Source: Osedax fenrisi
Taxonomy: Eukaryota; Annelida; Polychaeta; Sabellida; Siboglinidae
Assembly (NCBI GenBank): GCA_964019155.1
Contig: OZ025244.1
Coordinates: 5,251,919-5,315,918, forward strand
DNA: 64,000 nt
Reading direction: 5' to 3'
Part shown: positions 57,438 to 64,000 of the stretch, one piece after another
Layout of the letters: the number at the start of each line of letters is the position of its first letter
Numbering within the stretch: the first letter of the stretch is position 1
The notes under the pieces: model-generated
Told to the model about the DNA's origin: nothing
The model's input: the letters and a program-made list of their open reading frames with translations, nothing else
Database searches by the model: none
Translations under genes and position numbers: made by a program

Positions 57438-58982
57438 CACTCAATATTAGTAAGACGAATGTATTATTATTTAATATAATAAATAACAATAGAAATATTA
57501 ATCTGGATTTGAATATTATTAACATTAAAGTTAAACAAGTCAGTGAAATAAAATTCTTAGGTGTTATTATAGATTGTAAATTGAATTGGAAATTGAAACT
57601 TAATTATGTTTCAAGTAAACTCTCTAGAACAATTGCAATTTTACACAAAGTTAAAAATAAATTAAATATAAAATCTTTAATTTTATTATATAATGCTTTA
57701 TTTTTATCACATCTTAATTATTGTCAAAATTATTGGGGGAATACCTTCAAATCCAGTTTACAAAATATTTTAATTTTACAAAAAAGAGCAATAAAATGTA
57801 TTTGTAATACTCATTCTATGTATACAAATTTCTATACTATTTCTAATTCTCTTAAATTTGACGATATTGTAAAAATGAATAGTATAAAATTTATGTTTCG
57901 AGCTAGGAATAATATTTTACCTAAGAATTTACGATTATTATATAAAGCTAAATCTTATAATGGAAATCTGTTTCATAGAATAAAAGTAAGAACTGACCGA
58001 AAAGCATTTTGTTTATCGAATACTGGTCCAATGCTGTGTAACAGATTACCACAATAAATAAGAAAGATTACAAAATTGAATAATTTCATAACAATTTTAA
58101 AATCATTTATGATATCGTCTTATTAATTTTAATTTTATATTTTTATATACTATTTTGAATTATTGTATTATGTGATATATTAATTAATTTATTTGCTACC
58201 TTATATTATCAGTATTTATTTTATATATTTTATTTTATAGTTTTATAGCTTTTATACCTTTCAGTTATATAATATGTTTTTAATATATTTTTATAATTTG
58301 TTATACAATTTTAATAACAGTGTTTTATAGGTTTATATTTGTGTAGGTACATATTATTCAATTATTTATTTCAAATACATGATGAGAATGATTGTGGGGT
58401 TTTTTGCAATTTTATTTTATTTTTATTTTTATTTTTGTATTTAGTTTTTAATTGTACATATTTTTTATTACTTACTTTTAATTATTTACATATTAAATTT
58501 TATTTAAATTTTATTTAACATTCAGTATTATTTTCTATTCAGGAAGTCAAATTTTTATTTTAAATATTAAATATTAAATATAAGATATTCACGAGTACTT
58601 TGTATTGATTATTTATGTGGCATGTAATGGTTCGTGTCGGGGATGAGGATGCAATTATGGTGTGGGGGCAATTGTTGCCAGTGCTCTTACTCTTGGTGAA
58701 AGTAAATTCCTTAAGGCAATGGATATAGAAACCCAAAATCCTCCAAGTTTATACACATTTATCGAATTTCAATGGCAATCGATATAAAGTATTCTAGGTA
58801 GATTTTGTTATGACTATTTTTTTACTGATATCCTGGATAGAAATTTTATTTTATAATCTAATATTTTATTTAATATTATTTTCATTTTATACATAATTTT
58901 TCACCCCACAATCACATTGGGTAAACGAATTGATAAGCTCTGCGTTTTCGTTCATCCAGGCTAATGCCCAAACTATAATTAT

Positions 58983-59022
<40 letters not shown>

Positions 59023-59968
59023 TACAATATGGATTAACATATGCTTACTAAATAAATTATATAATCTCTGATATATAACTTTGTTTACAATATTGCTTAG
59101 TATATTCATACATATAATATTAATTGGAAAGGTAAACATATAAGTAAGTACACTCTGTACATTAAGATCGGATATATTAGGCATCACGCAAGGTCAACAT
59201 CAATGGTAATGTGCTTAGAATATCAGTTATGAGGTTATCGTTCATCACATAGCTAATGGAGCCTAACGCGAAGTAGGCGTGGCTAGTATCGAATAGTCAC
59301 TTGTATTTAGTAGGCGTGGCTAGTGTCGAATAATCACTTCTATTATATTAAGTATTATATAGTACACTTATATTAATCAGACGAAGGATCACTGGTGTGA
59401 TTATCTTTGATATAATACTTCGAATTAAAACCGGATATAGCAACTTAAGTTATTTATTAGATAGTATACACTTTAATACTGTAATAGTTAATTATTATAA
59501 TATATACAAACACATATGCATATATTATATAATTGTTAAAGTCCATTATATTATAAGTTTAATTATATTATTAAGAGGAAAATAACTTCTATAATTAAAA
59601 CATATACCAATTTTAATAATACGTATATGTAGAATATATAGATAATGATACAGTTGATATAATAACAATTTCAACATTTACTAATAATAACAACTTTATA
59701 AAACATACTCTGATTTAAAGTAAACATTAAAAAAAAAATATGCATACGACTTTAGATTATCATTACGATAAAACTAGAATATAAATTATTTAATTTTTAA
59801 TAATCATACGTATATGTATATATATATTTATTATATATAATATGGTAAAATATATTCTTAAATATATTGATTATGATATAAATAAAATGAATTTTTATTT
59901 TAATTTAAATGTTCCTAACTATATACATGTGATGTGTTTTCTATATATTCGATATAATAACGCTCTTA

Positions 59969-60002
<34 letters not shown>

Positions 60003-60198
60003 TGAAAGCCGCTTACATCGAAATGGTTGTGTAAGCTACAAGAATGTCGATATAGGCGGATTGTCTATATGAGCGATAGGGGCGTAGCCCTAATTATGTA
60101 TAAGTTATACAGTATCACGCATTAGTTTATTTATAATTAATAGTATTTTATTTAAGTGTATATTATCAATATGTGACTGTTATCATGATTGGTAGCGA
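56552..60198. repeat. 3.6-kb tandem array, unit 3 (type A)
   Basis: 3647 bp. It resembles unit 1 in the RT fragment and the TTTTATAGCTTTTATACCTT segment but keeps the pogo-like end at about 57111. It has a very long (TA)n at 57370-57434, directly before the RT fragment. Confidence 0.9.
57434..58057 (+). pseudogene. LINE RT C-terminal fragment, unit 3 (open, 207 codons)
   Basis: Same extent and stop as unit 1, with only a few residue changes. The frame begins right at the end of (TA)n, so the start is not a real initiation site. Confidence 0.8.
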
Positions 60199-60745
60199 TC
60201 TGAAATAGCATGTGATGCCATGTTCAATGTATACATATGTATACATATGTATACATATACTCTATATCGTGGACATTCATCATTGTACTCACGCATAGAT
60301 TATGTTGTCTAATATTGAAAATTCCAATATTTATATAATAATTCAATAGATTTTATCTTATATACATATATCTTTTGAATGCATTCAATTTGGTTGACAT
60401 TCTTTACAATTATATAATTATACTTCGTTAGTTTCTTAGAAACATGTTTCTTAGAAAAATAGATCTACAGATGTATTATTAATATAATTTTCATTATTAA
60501 TACAATATTACTTATTTCTTATATACGTATGCATGATAACTTTTCATTTGTGTAAGAAATTGACTACATTGTTCAATTAACTACTATCATGCATATAACG
60601 TATTTTTCACCTAGATTTTAAAAATGTAAACAACCTAGATTAAATTTAAAGAAATTTTAAAAATATACATAAATATATCATATAAATTAAAATTATAGAT
60701 ATAATATTAAACTTGATTTAATTATATGTATTCATATATATATAT

Positions 60746-60782
<37 letters not shown>

Positions 60783-61041
60783 CAGTAAAATACGCCTATA
60801 ATGACACAACTTGTGTTTCACGGTCAGAAAATGTCGTTATAGTCGAAGGTGTGGGTCAATGTTATAAAGTTAAGTGAGTTTATTAAGTTGTGTACGTTCT
60901 CTAATGCATGACTTTATAATATATAGCTTTATAAGAAATCACGACCGAATCTATACGTGTATTGATTAGATGTAAATGTTGATATAACACATGATTGAAA
61001 GAGAATTGTTAATGATGTAATCTCTGGTTATAAACCTGAAG

Positions 61042-61072
<31 letters not shown>

Positions 61073-62570
61073 CACTCAATATTAGTAAGACGAATGTATT
61101 ATTATTTAATATAAGAAATAAAATAGAAATATTATTCTGGATTTGAATATTATTAACATTAAAGTTAAACAAGTCAGTGAAATAAAATTCGTAGGTGTTA
61201 TTATAGATTGTAAATTGAATTGGAAATTGAAACTTAATTATTTTTCAAGTAAACTCTCTAGAACAATTGCAATTTTACACAAAGTTAAAAATAAATTAAA
61301 TATAAAATCTTTAATTTTATTATATAATGCTTTATTTTTATCACATCTTAATTATTGTCCAAATATTTGGGGGAATACCTTCAAATCCAGTTTAAAAAAT
61401 ATTTTCATTTTACAAAAATGAACAATAAAATGTATTTGTAATACTCATTCTATGTATACAAATTTCTATACTATTTCTAATTCTCTTAAATTGATGATAT
61501 TGTAAAAATGAATAGTATAAAATTTATGTTTCGAGCTAGGAATAATATTTTACCTAAGAATTTACGATTATTATATAAAGCTAAATATTATAATGGAAAT
61601 CTGTTTCATAGAATAAAAGTAAGAACTGACCGAAAAGCATTTTGTTTATCGAATACTGGTCCAATGCTGTGTAACAGATTACCACAATAAATAAAAAAGA
61701 TTACAAAATTGAATAATTTCATAACAATTTTAAAATCATTTATGATATCGTCTTATTAATTTTAATTTTATATTTTTATATACTATTTTGAATTATTGTA
61801 TTATGTGATATATTAATTAATTTATTTGCTATATTATCAGTATTTATTTTATATATTTTATTTTATATAATATTTTTTTTAATATATTTTTATAATTTGT
61901 TATACAATTTTAATAACAGTGTTTTATAGGTTTATATTTGTGTAGGTACATATTATTCAATTATTTATTTCAAATACAAGATGAGAATGATTGTGGGGTT
62001 TTTTGCAATTTTATTTTATTTTTATTTTTATTTTTGTATTTAGTTTTTAATTGTACATATTTTTTATTACTTACTTTTAATTATTTACATATTAAATTTT
62101 ATTTAACATTCAGTATTATTTTCTATTCAGGAAGTCAAATATTTATTTTAAATATTAAATATTAAATATAAGATATTCACGAGTACTTTGTATTGATTAT
62201 TTATGTGGCAGGTAATGGTTCGTGTCGGGGATGAGGATGCAATTATGGTGTGTGGGCAATTGTTGCCAGTGCTCTTACTCTTGGTGAAAGTAAATTCCTT
62301 AAGGCAATGGATATAGAAACCCAAAATCCTCCAAGTTGATACACATTTATCGACTTTCAATGGCAATCGATATAAAGTATTCTAGGTAGATTTTGTTATG
62401 ACTATTTTTGTACTGATATCCTGGATAGAAATTTTATTTTATAATCTAATATTTTATTTAATATTATTTTCATTTTATACATAATTTTTCACCCCACAAT
62501 CACATTGGGTAAACGACTTGATAAGCTCTGCGTTTTCGTTCATCCAGGCTAATGCCCAAACTATAATTAT

Positions 62571-62610
<40 letters not shown>

Positions 62611-63555
62611 TACAATATGGATTAACATATGCTTACTAAATAAATTATATAATCTCTGATATATAACTTTGTTTACAATATTGCTTAGTATATTCATACA
62701 TATAATTTTAATTGGAAAGGTAAACATATAAGTAAGTACACTCTGTACATTAAGATCGGATATATTAGGCATCACGCAAGGTCAACATCAATGGCAATGT
62801 GCTTATAATATCAGTTATGAGGTTATCGTTCATCATATAGCTAATGGAGCCTAACGCGAAGTAGGCGTGGCTAGTATCGAATAGTCACTTGTATTTAGTA
62901 GGCGTGGCTAGTGTCGAATAATCACTTCTATTATATTAAGTATTATATAGTACACTTATATTAATCAGACGAAGGATCACTGGTGTGATTATCTTTGATA
63001 TAATACTTCGAATTAAAACCGGATATAGCAACTTAAGTTATTTATTAGATAGTATACACTTTAATACTGTAATAGTTAATTATTATAATATATACAAACA
63101 CATATGCATATATTATATAATTGTTAAAGTCCATTATATTATAAGTTTAATTATATTATTAAGAGGAAAATAACTTCTATAATTAAAACATATACCAATT
63201 TTAATAATACGTATATGTAGAATATATAGATAATGATACAGTTGATATAATAACAATTTCAACATTTACTAATAATAACAACTTTATAAAACATACTCTG
63301 ATTTAAGTAAACATTAAAAAAAAAATATGCATACGACTTTAGATTATCATTACGATAAAACTAGAATATAAATTATTTAATTTTTAATAATCATACGTAT
63401 ATGTATATATATATTTATTATATATAATATGGTAAAATATATTCTTAAATATATTGATTAAGATATAAATAAAATGAATTTTTATTTTAATTTAAATGTT
63501 CCTAACTATATACATGTGATGTGTTTTCTATATATTCGATATAATAACGCTCTTA

Positions 63556-63589
<34 letters not shown>

Positions 63590-63785
63590 TGAAAGCCGCT
63601 TACATCGAAATGGTTGTGTAAGCTACAAGAATGTCGATATAGGCGGATTGTCTATATGAGCGATAGGGGCGTAGCCCTAATTATGTATAAGTTATACAGT
63701 ATCACGCATTAGTTTATTTATAATTAATTGTATTTTATTTAAGTGTATATTATCAATATGTGACTGTTATCATGATTGGTAGCGA
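60199..63785. repeat. 3.6-kb tandem array, unit 4 (type B, with A-like right half)
   Basis: 3587 bp. The left half matches unit 2 (triplicated ATACATATGT, the same RT lesions). The right half, from about 62780 (GAGGTTATCGTTCATCATATAG, then two GTAGGCGTGGCTAGT), matches units 1 and 3 rather than 2. This is a mosaic, as expected from unequal exchange or conversion. Confidence 0.9.
61072..61690 (+). pseudogene. LINE RT C-terminal fragment, unit 4 (same lesions as unit 2)
   Basis: TGA at 61419-61421 and the two 1-nt losses shared with unit 2. Otherwise the same as in the other units. Confidence 0.85.
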
Positions 63786-64000
63786 TCTGAAATAGCATGT
63801 AATGCCATGTTCAATGTATACATATACGCTATATCGTGGACATTTATCATTGTACTCACGCATAGATTATGTTGTCTAATATTGAAAATTCCAATATTTA
63901 TATAATAATTCAATAGATTTTATCTTATATAAATATATCTTTAGAATGCATTCAATTTGGTTGACATTCTTTACAATTATATAATTATACTTCGTTAGTA
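63786..64000. repeat. 3.6-kb tandem array, unit 5 (start only)
   Basis: The first 215 bp of a fifth unit, cut by the window end. It lacks the triplicated ATACATATGT, so it is type A, continuing the alternation A-B-A-B-A. Confidence 0.85.

Overview
This is an AT-rich eukaryotic chromosome segment, most likely from an arthropod or other invertebrate. The support is intron-split exons with GT..AG borders, a tRNA-headed SINE, several non-LTR retrotransposon types, Gypsy, hAT, CACTA-like and pogo-like elements, and very many (TA)n tracts. I cannot name the species; an insect with an AT-rich genome is my best inference. There is no bacterial operon, CRISPR array, or rRNA or tRNA gene. Many protein-like frames that lack an ATG are exons or element fragments, so starts are stated cautiously.

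Layout. (1) 1-8 kb: the 3' part of one cellular gene on the + strand, four GC-rich exons (1468-1619, 3088-3294, 5778-5867, 7670-7833) in AT-rich introns, all three introns phase 1, encoding a Cys-rich, probably extracellular region, a membrane segment and a short tail. Its introns hold SINEs, TG/TA microsatellites and a LINE fragment. (2) 8.1-10.8 kb: a decayed Gypsy-type retrotransposon on the - strand; a second copy is at 28.7-31.1 kb. (3) 11.0-12.1 kb: an inverted-repeat element. (4) 12.8-15.3 kb: a coiled-coil-like pseudogene interrupted by an RTE-like LINE with a clear 11-bp target duplication. (5) 16,325-49,203: two inverted 46-bp ends beginning CACTCAC, each followed by subterminal repeats, bracket 32.9 kb. 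Near the right end lie a Tnp2-like transposase gene (one stop, one frameshift) and a multi-exon second gene resembling SAMD3-like proteins. I read this as one giant CACTA-like transposon grown by nested insertions: a nearly intact CR1/L2-type LINE (about 18.84-23.28 kb), several MITEs, Gypsy copy 2, SINE copy 4, a duplicated repeat family, and a hAT-like element filled with higher-order tandem repeats. (6) 49.55 kb to the window end: a tandem array of about 3.6-kb units in an alternating two-type arrangement (7.2-kb dimers), each with a LINE RT C-terminal fragment, pogo-like ends, a protease-like motif and (TA)n.

The most interesting signals are the CACTA-like unit with its second gene; the LINE whose ORF1 and ORF2 share one frame across a single TGA followed by CTA, with no ORF2 ATG before the endonuclease active site; the dimeric 3.6-kb array; and the hAT-like element built from trimeric satellites.
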